Shown: positions 35,447-44,351 of the stretch, piece after piece
Layout of the letters: each line of letters opens with the position of its first letter
How positions within the stretch are numbered: the first letter of the stretch is position 1
DNA from: Pseudomonas sp. WN033
GTDB taxonomy: Bacteria; Pseudomonadota; Gammaproteobacteria; Pseudomonadales; Pseudomonadaceae
Assembly: GCA_002287035.1 (NCBI GenBank)
Contig: NSKG01000003.1
Span: 248,001-312,000, forward strand
Reading direction: 5' to 3'
Length of the DNA: 64,000 bases
Translations under genes and position numbers: made by a program
Notes under the pieces: model-generated
Told to the model about the DNA's origin: nothing
Databases searched by the model: none
Seen by the model: the letters and a program-made list of their open reading frames with translations, nothing else

Positions 35447-36676
35447 TCAGAACAGTACGCGGCAGCGGATGGTGCCTTTGACGTGCTGCAGCTTCTCCTG
35501 GGCCAGATCGGAGTACTCGGCGTCGACGTCGATCACTACGTAGCCGACCTTTTCGTTGGTCTGCAGGAACTGACCGCAGATGTTGATGCCGTTTTCGGCG
35601 AACACCTGGTTGATCTCGCTCATCACGCCCGGCACGTTCTGGTGAATGTGCAGCAGGCGATGCTTGCCCGGGTGCGACGGCAGCGCGACTTCGGGGAAGT
35701 TGACCGAAGTGATCGAAGTACCGTTGTCGCTGTAGCGCACCAGCTTTTCCGCCACCTCCAGACCGATGTTGGCCTGGGCCTCCATGGTCGAGCCACCAAT
35801 GTGCGGGGTCAGGATGCAATTGTCGAACTCACGCAGCGGGCTGATGAACTCGTCGTCGTTGGAGCGCGGTTCGACCGGGAAGACGTCGATCGCCGCGCCG
35901 GCCAGATGCTTGTCCTTCAGGGCTGCGGCCAGAGCGTCGATATCGACCACGGTGCCGCGGGCGGCGTTGATCAGAATGCCGCCCTTTTTCATCGCGCGGA
36001 TTTCCTTCTCGCCCATCATCCACTTGGTCGCGGCAGTTTCCGGCACATGCAGCGAGACAATGTCGGCCTGGTTCAGCAGTTCGGTCAGCGAGCCAACCTG
36101 ACTGGCGTTGCCCAGCGGCAGCTTGGTGACCACATCATAGAAGATCACTTGCATGCCCAGGCCTTCGGCCAGCACTGACAGCTGGGTGCCGATCGAGCCG
36201 TAGCCGATAATGCCAAGCTTTTTGCCGCGGATTTCGAACGAGCCGTTGGCGCTCTTGATCCAGCCGCCACGGTGGCAGGAGGCGTTCTTCTCGGGAATGC
36301 CGCGCAGCAACAGAATGGCCTCAGCCAGCACCAGTTCGGCCACCGAGCGGGTGTTGGAGTAGGGTGCATTGAACACCGCGATACCGCGTACCATGGCTGC
36401 GGTCAGGTCAACCTGGTTGGTGCCGATGCAGAAGCAGCCAACTGCTACCAGCTTGTGGGCGTGGGCGAAGATTTCTTCGGTCAGTTGGGTACGCGAACGG
36501 ATGCCGATGAAATGGGCGTCGGCAATGGCTTCCTTGAGTTGCTCGTCCGGCAGCGAACTGGTGTGGTACTCGATATTGGTGTAACCGGCTGCCTTCAGAG
36601 TATCGACGGCAGTCTGGTGTACGCCCTCGAGGAGCAGAAACTTGATTTTGCTTTTGTCCAGCGAGGTTTTGGCCAT
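35447..36676 (-). CDS. serA: D-3-phosphoglycerate dehydrogenase
   Basis: First enzyme of phosphorylated serine synthesis, oxidising 3-phosphoglycerate to 3-phosphohydroxypyruvate with NAD. The 409-residue form has substrate domain, Rossmann domain (LGIIGYGSIGTQLSVLAEGLG, quoted part GYGSIGTQ near 158), catalytic His in TPHIGGSTMEAQ (near 292), and a C-terminal ACT domain for serine feedback (HIHQNVPGVMSEINQVF, about 340-409). Such enzymes also reduce 2-oxoglutarate to D-2-hydroxyglutarate. The divergent neighbour encodes the dehydrogenase that recycles that product. Confidence 0.96.
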   Translation of the reverse strand: MAKTSLDKSKIKFLLLEGVHQTAVDTLKAAGYTNIEYHTSSLPDEQLKEAIADAHFIGIRSRTQLTEEIFAHAHKLVAVGCFCIGTNQVDLTAAMVRGIAVFNAPYSNTRSVAELVLAEAILLLRGIPEKNASCHRGGWIKSANGSFEIRGKKLGIIGYGSIGTQLSVLAEGLGMQVIFYDVVTKLPLGNASQVGSLTELLNQADIVSLHVPETAATKWMMGEKEIRAMKKGGILINAARGTVVDIDALAAALKDKHLAGAAIDVFPVEPRSNDDEFISPLREFDNCILTPHIGGSTMEAQANIGLEVAEKLVRYSDNGTSITSVNFPEVALPSHPGKHRLLHIHQNVPGVMSEINQVFAENGINICGQFLQTNEKVGYVVIDVDAEYSDLAQEKLQHVKGTIRCRVLF

Positions 36677-36850
36677 GGTCTCAGTTACCCGCGATGCTGA
36701 TTAGTGAAGCCGAGAGAACAATCGCGGCATTTCGCCGACAGAAGTGTCCTGTTTCGGAAGCCGCGTATGCTAGCATAATCTCCCTTTTTTGATGCCTGTC
36801 TGCGCATGAAATGTGTTCAGACGCTGCATGAATTTCGTTTGAGGCCGCCG

Positions 36851-38242
36851 ATGACCCCGCAAGCCATTATCGACACCCTGAAGACCCTGGTGGAACCGGA
36901 CAAGGTACGTACCGACGCCGAGTCGCTCGACGCCTGGGGCAAGGACTGGACCAAACATTTCGAGCCAGCGCCGCTGGCGATCGTGTTCCCCAAGACCATC
37001 GAGCAGGTTCAGGCCGTTGTGCGTTTTGCCAATGAGCACCAACTGGCGCTGGTGCCTTCAGGTGGTCGAACCGGGCTGTCGGCGGCGGCGGTGGCGGCCA
37101 ATGGCGAGATCGTGGTGTCGTTCGATTACATGAACAAGATTCTCGAGTTCAACGAATTCGACCGTACCGTGGTCTGTCAGCCGGGCGTGGTCACCGCCCA
37201 GTTGCAGCAGTTCGCCGAGGATCAGGGGCTGTACTATCCGGTCGATTTCGCCTCGGCCGGGTCCAGCAACATCGGCGGCAACATCGGTACCAATGCCGGC
37301 GGGATCAAGGTCATTCGCTATGGCATGACCCGCAACTGGGTGGCCGGGCTGAAAGTGGTGACCGGTACTGGCGAGTTGCTGGAGCTGAACAAGGATCTGA
37401 TCAAGAACGCCACTGGCTATGATCTGCGCCAGTTGTTCATCGGCGCCGAAGGCACGCTGGGCTTTGTGGTCGAAGCGACCATGCGTCTGGAGCGGGCGCC
37501 GAAGAATCTTACCGCGATGGTGCTGGGTACCCCGGATTTCGATTCGATCATGCCGGTGTTGCATGCCTTCCAGGGCAAGCTGGATCTGACTGCCTTCGAG
37601 TTTTTCTCCGACAAGGCGATGGCCAAGATCATGGGTCGTGGTGATGTGCCGGCGCCGTTCGAGACCGACTGCCCGTTCTATGCGCTGCTGGAGTTCGAGG
37701 CGCTGAACGAGGATATCGCCAACCAGGCGCTGGAGATTTTCGAGCATTGTGTCGAGCAGGGCTGGGTGCTGGACGGAGTCATGAGCCAGAGCGAGCAACA
37801 GTTGCAGAACCTGTGGAAACTGCGTGAGTTCATCTCCGAGACGATCTCGCACTGGACTCCGTACAAAAACGATATTTCGGTCACTGTCGGTAAAGTGCCG
37901 GCGTTCTTGCACGATATCGACGCCATCGTCGGCGAGCATTACCCGGACTTCGAGATTGTCTGGTTCGGCCATATCGGTGATGGCAACCTGCACCTGAACA
38001 TTCTCAAGCCGGAGTCAATGAGCAAGGATGAGTTCTTCGCCAAGTGCGCGACGGTGAACAAGTGGGTGTTCGAGATAGTGCAGAAGTACAACGGCTCAAT
38101 TTCCGCCGAGCACGGTGTCGGCATGACCAAGCGCGATTACCTGCATTACAGTCGCAGCCCGGAAGAGATCGCGCTGATGAAGTCGATCAAGGCGGTATTC
38201 GATCCCAACGGAATCATGAATCCGGGCAAGATTTTTGTCTGA
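36851..38242 (+). CDS. D-2-hydroxyglutarate dehydrogenase (FAD-linked)
   Basis: A 463-residue FAD-binding oxidase of the GlcD/D-lactate dehydrogenase family. The FAD domain has SGGRTGLSAAAVAANG and GSSNIGGNIGTNAGGIKVIRYG (quoted in parts), and the C-terminal domain has WFGHIGDGNLHLNI, EHGVGMTKRDYL and DPNGIMNPGKI. The ATG at 36851 is selected since GAGG is six bases upstream and the earlier in-frame ATG at 36806 lacks a site. In P. stutzeri this enzyme oxidises the D-2-hydroxyglutarate made by SerA and feeds electrons to ETF/quinone, pulling serine synthesis forward. The same arrangement here supports that job over glycolate oxidase. Confidence 0.9.
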   Translation: MTPQAIIDTLKTLVEPDKVRTDAESLDAWGKDWTKHFEPAPLAIVFPKTIEQVQAVVRFANEHQLALVPSGGRTGLSAAAVAANGEIVVSFDYMNKILEFNEFDRTVVCQPGVVTAQLQQFAEDQGLYYPVDFASAGSSNIGGNIGTNAGGIKVIRYGMTRNWVAGLKVVTGTGELLELNKDLIKNATGYDLRQLFIGAEGTLGFVVEATMRLERAPKNLTAMVLGTPDFDSIMPVLHAFQGKLDLTAFEFFSDKAMAKIMGRGDVPAPFETDCPFYALLEFEALNEDIANQALEIFEHCVEQGWVLDGVMSQSEQQLQNLWKLREFISETISHWTPYKNDISVTVGKVPAFLHDIDAIVGEHYPDFEIVWFGHIGDGNLHLNILKPESMSKDEFFAKCATVNKWVFEIVQKYNGSISAEHGVGMTKRDYLHYSRSPEEIALMKSIKAVFDPNGIMNPGKIFV

Positions 38243-38307
38243 TTGGTGAGCTCCCTTGGTATGTCTGGGGCTGTGATGCCGATGGCTGCACAAAGCTCGC
38301 AGCGGTG

Positions 38308-38441
38308 TTGCCAGTTACCGGTTCCGGACCGTCGATGCCCAGGGATGGGCATCGCCGAGCGTACAGGGACGTATTTACAGCGTGTCCGGAACCGGTGACT
38401 GGCAATGCCGCCTACTCGAACATCGGGCAATCAGTGTTTCC
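38308..38441. repeat. Intergenic palindromic repeat, copy 3 (family A)
   Basis: The 22-base arms 38308-38329 and 38384-38405 pair at 21 of 22 positions. A nested hairpin CGATGCCCA / TGGGCATCG (loop GGGA) is at 38333-38354. The core matches copy 1 read on the opposite strand. A right-hand terminal motif AATCAGTGTTTCC is at 38429-38441, as in copy 2, but I find no left terminal repeat, so this copy looks eroded at one end. It lies between D2HGDH and the FAH gene. Confidence 0.75.
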
Positions 38442-38465
38442 ACGAACCTCTGCAGTGGAGTCTTC

Positions 38466-39134
38466 ATGCCTTACCAACACAGTTTTTCCGACGCCAGCCT
38501 CGCCAACCTGCCTATGGGCAAGGTGGTCTGTGTCGGGCGCAATTACGCCGAGCATGCCCGCGAGCTGAACAACCCGGTGCCGAGTGAGCCGCTGCTGTTT
38601 ATCAAGCCGGCGACGGCTGTGGTCGGCCTGGATCAGCCATTGCGCTTGCCGCAAGGCCTCGGCGCGGTGCACTACGAAACCGAAATTGCCCTGTTGATCG
38701 GTCAGACCCTGAGTGGTGAGGTCAGCGAGCAGCAGGCGGTGGAGGCGATTGCCGGCATCGGGCTGGCACTGGATCTGACTCTGCGCGAATTACAGGACCA
38801 GCTCAAGGCCAAGGCTCACCCCTGGGAGCGGGCCAAGGCTTTCGATGGCGCCTGCCCGCTGTCGCCATTCGTGCGCTCCGAACAGGTGCCGGATCTGGGC
38901 AATATTGCCCTGCAACTGCAGATCAACGGCCAGTTGCGCCAGCAGGGCAGCAGTGCCGAGATGATCACTCCGATCGTGGCCTTGCTGCGGCATATCGCTA
39001 CGGTGTTCACCCTGCAGCCGGGCGATGTGGTGATCACCGGTACGCCAGCAGGGGTTGGCGTACTCAACCCCGGCGACCAGTTGCTACTGAGCATCCCCGG
39101 CGTGCTGGAGCAACGCGCTGTCGTGGCAGGCTGA
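38466..39134 (+). CDS. Fumarylacetoacetate hydrolase-family protein (YcgM-like)
   Basis: A 222-residue FAH-fold hydrolase/isomerase/decarboxylase. Family signature: VCVGRNYAEHARELNNPVP, the metal-binding HYETEIALLIG (Glu-x-Glu near 71-73) and LALDLTLRELQ (Asp near 104), and TGTPAGVGVLNPGD. Small FAH proteins act on acylpyruvates or as oxaloacetate decarboxylases/tautomerases; the exact reaction is not decided by sequence. The ATG at 38466 begins the fold; the ORF extends up into the repeat. It sits downstream of the D2HGDH gene, as I recall for Pseudomonas. Confidence 0.88.
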   Translation: MPYQHSFSDASLANLPMGKVVCVGRNYAEHARELNNPVPSEPLLFIKPATAVVGLDQPLRLPQGLGAVHYETEIALLIGQTLSGEVSEQQAVEAIAGIGLALDLTLRELQDQLKAKAHPWERAKAFDGACPLSPFVRSEQVPDLGNIALQLQINGQLRQQGSSAEMITPIVALLRHIATVFTLQPGDVVITGTPAGVGVLNPGDQLLLSIPGVLEQRAVVAG

Positions 39135-39207
39135 GCCTGCAACTGAACTTTTTCAGGGGGCTGCCATCCAACGGCCATCATTACTGGCCCGTTATGGAGT
39201 CTGAGCC

Positions 39208-40098
39208 ATGAAACCCTTTGCCATTATCCTTGCGCTGGTGCTGCTGGTCGGCGGCATCAGTCTGCACGTCAGCGGGCTGGGCGCGCTGCTGTGGTACTCG
39301 TGGAGCCTGAGTGACAAGGCGTTGCCCGAGCAGGCCCTGAATCTGACGCGTTATCAGGTCGATATAGAAGCGCAGGAGGTGGTAGGTATCGACGATGATC
39401 TGTCGGCGCTGACCTACAATGCTGAGCGCAATACACTGTGGTCGGTGCTCAACGGCGAGCCGCTGATTGTCGAGCTGAGCCTGGAAGGCGAACTGCTGCG
39501 CAAAATTAGGGTCGAGGGGGTGAGCGACATGGAAGGCTTGACCCATGTCGGGGGCAATCGCTATGTGCTTGCTGAAGAGCGTTCCCAGCGGCTGCTGATT
39601 GTCGATATTCCCGACGATGCCGAGCAGATCAGCGTTGAGCATGCCGGCAGCCTGTCGATCGGCCTGGATGGTGACGGCAACAAGGGCTTTGAAGGCCTGT
39701 CCTGGGATCATGTTGGGCAGCGCTTGCTAGTGGTCAAGGAGCGCGATCCGTTGCGGGTACTGGCGGTGACCGGGTTTGTCGATGCGCCGCCGGAAGGCTC
39801 AATGGAAGTGCAGATTTCCGAGTTCAAGGCGCCCAATTCGCCGCGTTTGTTTATGAGAGATCTGTCTTCGGTGAGTCTGCATGAGCCCAGCGGCCATTTG
39901 TTGTTGCTTAGTGATGAGTCGCGGGTGCTGGTCGAATACGATGTGGGGGGCGAGCCGCTGAGCCTGTTGCTGCTGCGCCGCGGTCGCCACGGGCTGTCCG
40001 CAACTGTGCCTCAGGCTGAAGGCGTGGCGATCGACGCCGAGCGGCGCATCTATCTGGTCAGTGAGCCGAATCTGTTCTATCGCTTCGTGCCGCGCTAA
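39208..40098 (+). CDS. SdiA-regulated (YjiK-like) beta-propeller protein
   Basis: A 296-residue membrane-anchored protein with one N-terminal TM helix (FAIILALVLLVGGISLHVSG, about 4-23) and a periplasmic SdiA-regulated/YjiK domain. Propeller motifs: DDLSALTYNAERNTLWSVLN, GVSDMEGLTHVGGNRYVLAEE and GNKGFEGLSWD (quoted in parts), typical of phytase-like propellers with calcium sites. Function unknown; an esterase/phytase-like activity is a family-level suggestion. It is convergent with rpiA. Confidence 0.82.
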   Translation: MKPFAIILALVLLVGGISLHVSGLGALLWYSWSLSDKALPEQALNLTRYQVDIEAQEVVGIDDDLSALTYNAERNTLWSVLNGEPLIVELSLEGELLRKIRVEGVSDMEGLTHVGGNRYVLAEERSQRLLIVDIPDDAEQISVEHAGSLSIGLDGDGNKGFEGLSWDHVGQRLLVVKERDPLRVLAVTGFVDAPPEGSMEVQISEFKAPNSPRLFMRDLSSVSLHEPSGHLLLLSDESRVLVEYDVGGEPLSLLLLRRGRHGLSATVPQAEGVAIDAERRIYLVSEPNLFYRFVPR

Positions 40099-40110
40099 GG
40101 GGCGGCTGGC

Positions 40111-40130
40111 GCCCCGGCTCAGGCCGGGGC
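40111..40130. terminator. Bidirectional hairpin between convergent genes, overlapping rpiA stop
   Basis: GCCCCGGC (40111-40118) and GCCGGGGC (40123-40130) form a perfect 8-bp stem. The loop contains the rpiA stop codon (40119-40121 on the minus strand), so part of the stem is rpiA coding sequence. TTTGA follows on the plus strand. Probably ends the YjiK-like transcript. Confidence 0.55.
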
Positions 40131-40796
40131 TTTGAGGGTCTGTACGCCGTCTGCGGTACCCAGCAGCAGGATATCGGCCGGGCGGGCGGCGAACAGGCCA
40201 TTGCAGACCACCCCGACAATCGCGTTGAGCTGCTCTTCCAGGCCGCGCGGATCGGTGATCAGCAGATTGTGAACGTCAAGAATCACATTGCCGTTGTCGG
40301 TCACGCAGCCTTCACGGTAAACCGGGTCGCCGCCGAGTTTGACGATCTGGCGGGCAACGTGGCTGCGGGCCATTGGGATGACTTCGACCGGAAGCGGGAA
40401 GGCGCCCAGGGTGTCGACCAGTTTGCTCTGGTCGGCGATGCAAATGAAGGTCTTGGCCACTGCCGCGACTATTTTCTCGCGGGTCAGTGCAGCGCCGCCG
40501 CCCTTGATCAGTTCCAGGTGGCGGTTGGCTTCATCGGCGCCATCGACGTAGTAGTCCAGGCTATCAACGCTGTTCAGGTCATAGACCGGGATGCCGTGAG
40601 CCTTGAGGCGCTGGGCGGTGGCCTCGGAGCTGGCGACGGCGCCGTCAAAGAACCCCTTGTGCCTGGCCAGGGCGTCAATGAAGCAGTTGGCGGTGGAGCC
40701 GGTGCCGACGCCGATAACGCTCTTGTCCTGCAGGTTGGGGAGCAGAATATCCACGGCCGCCTGGCCTGCCGCCTGCTTGAGTTCGTCCTGGGTCAT
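40119..40796 (-). CDS. rpiA: Ribose-5-phosphate isomerase A
   Basis: Pentose phosphate enzyme interconverting ribose-5-phosphate and ribulose-5-phosphate. At 225 residues it has the family blocks [16 protein letters not shown] (phosphate loop, about 26-41), [39 protein letters not shown] (quoted part [20 protein letters not shown]; catalytic Asp/Glu/Lys) and GNVILDVH. It is divergent from ilvA with a 118-base gap, an arrangement shared with other pseudomonads. Confidence 0.97.
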   Translation of the reverse strand: MTQDELKQAAGQAAVDILLPNLQDKSVIGVGTGSTANCFIDALARHKGFFDGAVASSEATAQRLKAHGIPVYDLNSVDSLDYYVDGADEANRHLELIKGGGAALTREKIVAAVAKTFICIADQSKLVDTLGAFPLPVEVIPMARSHVARQIVKLGGDPVYREGCVTDNGNVILDVHNLLITDPRGLEEQLNAIVGVVCNGLFAARPADILLLGTADGVQTLKAPA

Positions 40797-40914
40797 CTCG
40801 GTTCACCTGTGTAAAGTCTTACGAGTTGCGGATTATAAGGCCGGCGCGGTTGCGATGAAACGGCAACAGACCCTAGACTGGGCGCTTTTGAACCCGGATC
40901 AAGCCGAACACGCC

Positions 40915-42429
40915 ATGCTGGAAACCTACGTCAAGAAGATTCTCTGCTCCCGCGTCTATGATGTGGCGGTGGAAACGCCTATCCATCCCGCACCTTTTCT
41001 GTCTGAGCGGCTTGGCAATACGGTATTGCTCAAGCGTGAAGACTTGCAGCCGGTGTTTTCCTTCAAGATTCGCGGCGCCTACAACAAGCTGGCGCAACTG
41101 ACCGACGAGCAGCGGGCCAAGGGGGTGGTTGCGGCGTCGGCCGGCAACCATGCCCAGGGGCTGGCCTACGCCGCCCGGCACATGGGAGTGAAGGCGACCA
41201 TCGTGATGCCGCGCACTACCCCGGAGATCAAGGTCAAGGCGGTGCGTGCCCGGGGTGCCAAGGTGGTACTGCATGGCGACGCCTTCGATGAGGCGCTGGC
41301 GCACTCGCAGAAGCTGGTCAAGGACAAGGGCTTTACCTATATCCATCCCTACGACGATCCGGACACCATTGCTGGTCAGGGCACGGTGGCCATGGAAATT
41401 CTGCGCCAGCATCAAGGGCGACTGGATGCGATTTTCGTTCCGGTTGGCGGCGGCGGCCTGGTGGCTGGGATCGCCGCCTATGTCAAATATCTGCGTCCGG
41501 AGATCAAGGTGATTGGCGTCGAGCCGACCGAAGCGGCCTGTCTCAAGGCGGCGATGGATGCCGGCGAGCGGGTGGTGCTGAGCCAGGTTGGGTTGTTTGC
41601 TGACGGGGTGGCGGTGGCGCAGATTGGCGAGCACACCTTCGAGGTATGCCGCCACTATGTCGATGATGTGATCACCGTTTCTACTGACGAGATGTGTGCG
41701 GCAATCAAGGACATCTACGACGATACCCGCTCGATCTGCGAACCGGCCGGTTGTCTGGGCGTGGCAGGAATCAAGAAGTATGTCGAACGTGAGGGCTGCG
41801 AAGGTCAGGTCTTTATCGCTATCGACTCTGGAGCCAATGTTAACTTTGACCGGCTGCGACATGTCGCCGAGCGCGCCGAAATTGGTGAGAAGCGCGAGGC
41901 ACTGCTGGCGGTGACCATTCCCGAGCGGCCCGGCAGTTTCAAGGCATTTTGTCAGGCCATTGGCAAGCGTTCGATCACAGAGTTCAACTACCGCTACCAT
42001 GACAACAGCGAGGCGCATATCTTCGTCGGGGTGCAGACCCATCCGGAGTCAGATCCGCGCGATGCTCTGGTGGCGATGTTGTGTGAGCAGGGCTTCCCGG
42101 TAATGGATCTGACCGACAACGAATTGGCCAAGCTGCATATTCGTCATATGGTCGGCGGCCATTCCGCCCATGTTACTGATGAGGTGGTGTTCCGTTTCGA
42201 GTTCCCGGAGCGTCCTGGCGCGCTGTTCAACTTCCTCAGCAAGCTGGGTGGGCGCTGGAATATTTCAATGTTCCATTACCGCAACCACGGTGCGGCCTAT
42301 GGCCGGGTGGTTGCCGGTTTGCAGGTGCCTGAGGCAGAGCGCCATCTGGTGCCTGAAGCCTTGCAAAGCATTGGTTACCAGTACTGGGATGAGACCGATA
42401 ACCCGGCCTATAAACTCTATCTTGGTTGA
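40915..42429 (+). CDS. ilvA: Threonine dehydratase (biosynthetic)
   Basis: PLP enzyme converting threonine to 2-oxobutyrate and ammonia, the first step to isoleucine. The 504-residue form begins MLETYVKKILCSRVYDVA as in other Pseudomonas IlvA proteins. Landmarks: PLP lysine in FSFKIRGAYNK (near 51), SAGNHAQGLAYAAR, the glycine loop VGGGGLVAGIA (near 180) and two C-terminal ACT-like domains (about 325-504, ERPGSFKAFCQAIGKRSITEF and FPERPGALFNFLSKL, in parts) for isoleucine/valine control. An in-frame ATG at 40857 exists, but neither start has a clear ribosome site; family length favours 40915. Confidence 0.94.
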   Translation: MLETYVKKILCSRVYDVAVETPIHPAPFLSERLGNTVLLKREDLQPVFSFKIRGAYNKLAQLTDEQRAKGVVAASAGNHAQGLAYAARHMGVKATIVMPRTTPEIKVKAVRARGAKVVLHGDAFDEALAHSQKLVKDKGFTYIHPYDDPDTIAGQGTVAMEILRQHQGRLDAIFVPVGGGGLVAGIAAYVKYLRPEIKVIGVEPTEAACLKAAMDAGERVVLSQVGLFADGVAVAQIGEHTFEVCRHYVDDVITVSTDEMCAAIKDIYDDTRSICEPAGCLGVAGIKKYVEREGCEGQVFIAIDSGANVNFDRLRHVAERAEIGEKREALLAVTIPERPGSFKAFCQAIGKRSITEFNYRYHDNSEAHIFVGVQTHPESDPRDALVAMLCEQGFPVMDLTDNELAKLHIRHMVGGHSAHVTDEVVFRFEFPERPGALFNFLSKLGGRWNISMFHYRNHGAAYGRVVAGLQVPEAERHLVPEALQSIGYQYWDETDNPAYKLYLG

Positions 42430-42434
42430 GAGGC

Positions 42435-44306
42435 TCAGGAAATGTCGTGGTCGGCCAGTTGGGACTGGCAGGTGCGATTACGGCCTTCGGCTTTGGCCTG
42501 ATACAGCGCCTCGTCAGCCAGGCTGATCAGTTCCTTGGGCTCCCAGCCTTCGGCGGGAATCAGGCTGGCGCTGCCGATGCTGATGGTCAGGTGCTGTTCC
42601 GGGCTATCCGGATGAGCAATCTCCAGGCGTCTGATCGCCAGATGCAAGTGTTCGGCTACACGCAGGCACTGAGTCATGTCGGCCCCGGGCAGAATCACCG
42701 CGAACTCTTCGCCGCCGTAACGGCAGGCACTGTCCCCTTCACGCTGCAGGCTGTTGCGCAGAGCGTCAGCTACCTGCCGTAGAGCATCGTCTCCTGCCTG
42801 GTGGCCGAGCTGGTCGTTGAAGCGTTTGAAGTAATCGACATCCAGCATTAGTAGCCCCAGAGGCGTGTTCTCGCGCCTCAGGCGGCGCCACTCGCTGGCC
42901 AGCGTCTGGTCGAAATAACGCCGATTGTAGAGGCCGGTCAGACCGTCCAGGTGCGACAGGCGCTTGAGCCGGGCGGCTATCTTCAATTGTTCGGTGTTGT
43001 TGCGGCCGACGCAGATCAGGTAGTCGCGTCCATAGCGCGCCAGGTGGCGGACACTGATTTCCAGCGGTAACACATGGCCTTCGCGATGCCGGACCTGCTG
43101 CTGGAAAATGGCGCTGCCGCGTCGGGTAACCAGGCGTTGCAGGTCGGTGGCCCACTGTTCAAAGTCTGGCATGACATCAGCCGGGGCGATGGCTAGTACA
43201 GTGCGCAGTTGTTGCTCGGTATAGCCCAGCGCATGCCAGCAGGTGCGGTTGAGGTAGACCAGTTCTTGCGGGTTGAGGCCGATGATGAACAGGGCGTCGT
43301 GGCTGTGGTCGGTCATGTCCAGGATCAGCTTGAGGCGGGCCTGATTATGCTGCAGGCTCTCCTCAATGCTTTGGCGTCGGACGATTTCGCCCTGCAGGGC
43401 CCGGTTGCTGCGGCTCAATGCGTCCCAGCGCTGGGCGTTTATCAATGCCAGCCACAGCGCATAGCACAGACTGAGGCTGGCCAGTGTGCCGCTGATCAAG
43501 ACCAGCAAGGGCAGTGATGTACGGGTACTCAGCAGTAGTCGCTGTGAGGGGTAGGCAGTCAGGCTGAAGCCGGTGTTGTCGCCCAGGCGCACTGAGCTGT
43601 CGACGCTCCAGTCGGGAATTGGCTGGTCGCTGCCCTGATGGCTGAAAAGAACGCCCGAACTATCCTTGAAGTCGACGCTCAGGTGAGTCTGCAGCAGGTC
43701 GCTGAGCAGGTCGCTGATCAGTACCTCGACGCGGAAAATACCCAGCAGGAAACCATCGAAACTATGTGGTAGGCCTGCCTGGCGATACAGCGGTACGTAG
43801 TAGGCCAGGCCTTGCCCGCCCTGCTGGAGGGTAAAGCTGCTGCTGAGTCGGGGCTGGCCGCTCAGGCGTGAGTCTTCAAGTACCGGATAGTTGGGATGTT
43901 CCGGGCTGTAGGCGAAGCCTACCACTTGTTCATTGCCGGCCAGTGGTTCGATCCAGCGCATCCGATAGTCAGCGTCCAGCCACTCAATGGCTTGAAAGTT
44001 TTCGAAATCACTCAGTAATAGCTCAACATCCTGGTGCCACAGGTCGCCTTGTTTATGATGCAGGGGCCAGCGGCTGGCCAGACGCTGCAGGCTACTGGTC
44101 TGGTGACTGAAGCGGGCCTCGATCTGGCGAGCCAGGGCGTCGGTTTCCAGCTGCAGGCGTGCCACCGCCTGGATTTGTTCGGCGCGTAGTAGCGATGCCC
44201 AGGCCCAAAGGTTGGCCCCCAGCAACGACAGCAGCAGCGCGGTGATCAGCGCTCGGGCGATAGCTGGATGTTGTGCGGCATGATGGGCAAGCATGGCGGC
44301 TCTCAT
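42435..44306 (-). CDS. Cache/CHASE-type PAS-GGDEF diguanylate cyclase
   Basis: A 623-residue membrane cyclase. An N-terminal TM helix (about 15-38) and a second (about 262-285, LLVLISGTLASLSLCYALWL) bracket a periplasmic CHASE-like sensor (about 45-260). A coiled coil and PAS domain (about 315-430, SHDALFIIGLNPQELVYLN) precede GGDEF (about 450-615). The motif YGGEEF (near 532) is intact, as is LLMLDVDYFKRFNDQLGHQAG. No EAL domain. It is convergent with ilvA, six bases apart. Confidence 0.9.
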   Translation of the reverse strand: MRAAMLAHHAAQHPAIARALITALLLSLLGANLWAWASLLRAEQIQAVARLQLETDALARQIEARFSHQTSSLQRLASRWPLHHKQGDLWHQDVELLLSDFENFQAIEWLDADYRMRWIEPLAGNEQVVGFAYSPEHPNYPVLEDSRLSGQPRLSSSFTLQQGGQGLAYYVPLYRQAGLPHSFDGFLLGIFRVEVLISDLLSDLLQTHLSVDFKDSSGVLFSHQGSDQPIPDWSVDSSVRLGDNTGFSLTAYPSQRLLLSTRTSLPLLVLISGTLASLSLCYALWLALINAQRWDALSRSNRALQGEIVRRQSIEESLQHNQARLKLILDMTDHSHDALFIIGLNPQELVYLNRTCWHALGYTEQQLRTVLAIAPADVMPDFEQWATDLQRLVTRRGSAIFQQQVRHREGHVLPLEISVRHLARYGRDYLICVGRNNTEQLKIAARLKRLSHLDGLTGLYNRRYFDQTLASEWRRLRRENTPLGLLMLDVDYFKRFNDQLGHQAGDDALRQVADALRNSLQREGDSACRYGGEEFAVILPGADMTQCLRVAEHLHLAIRRLEIAHPDSPEQHLTISIGSASLIPAEGWEPKELISLADEALYQAKAEGRNRTCQSQLADHDIS

Positions 44307-44351
44307 GGTGGCTGCCTAACTGATAGCACATTGCCTTTCGCGACACCAGCG

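Noticed and set aside
40603-40914. N-terminal extension of IlvA
   Set aside because: It would cover the start of the divergent rpiA gene and exceed the family length; the protein aligns from MLETYVKKIL.
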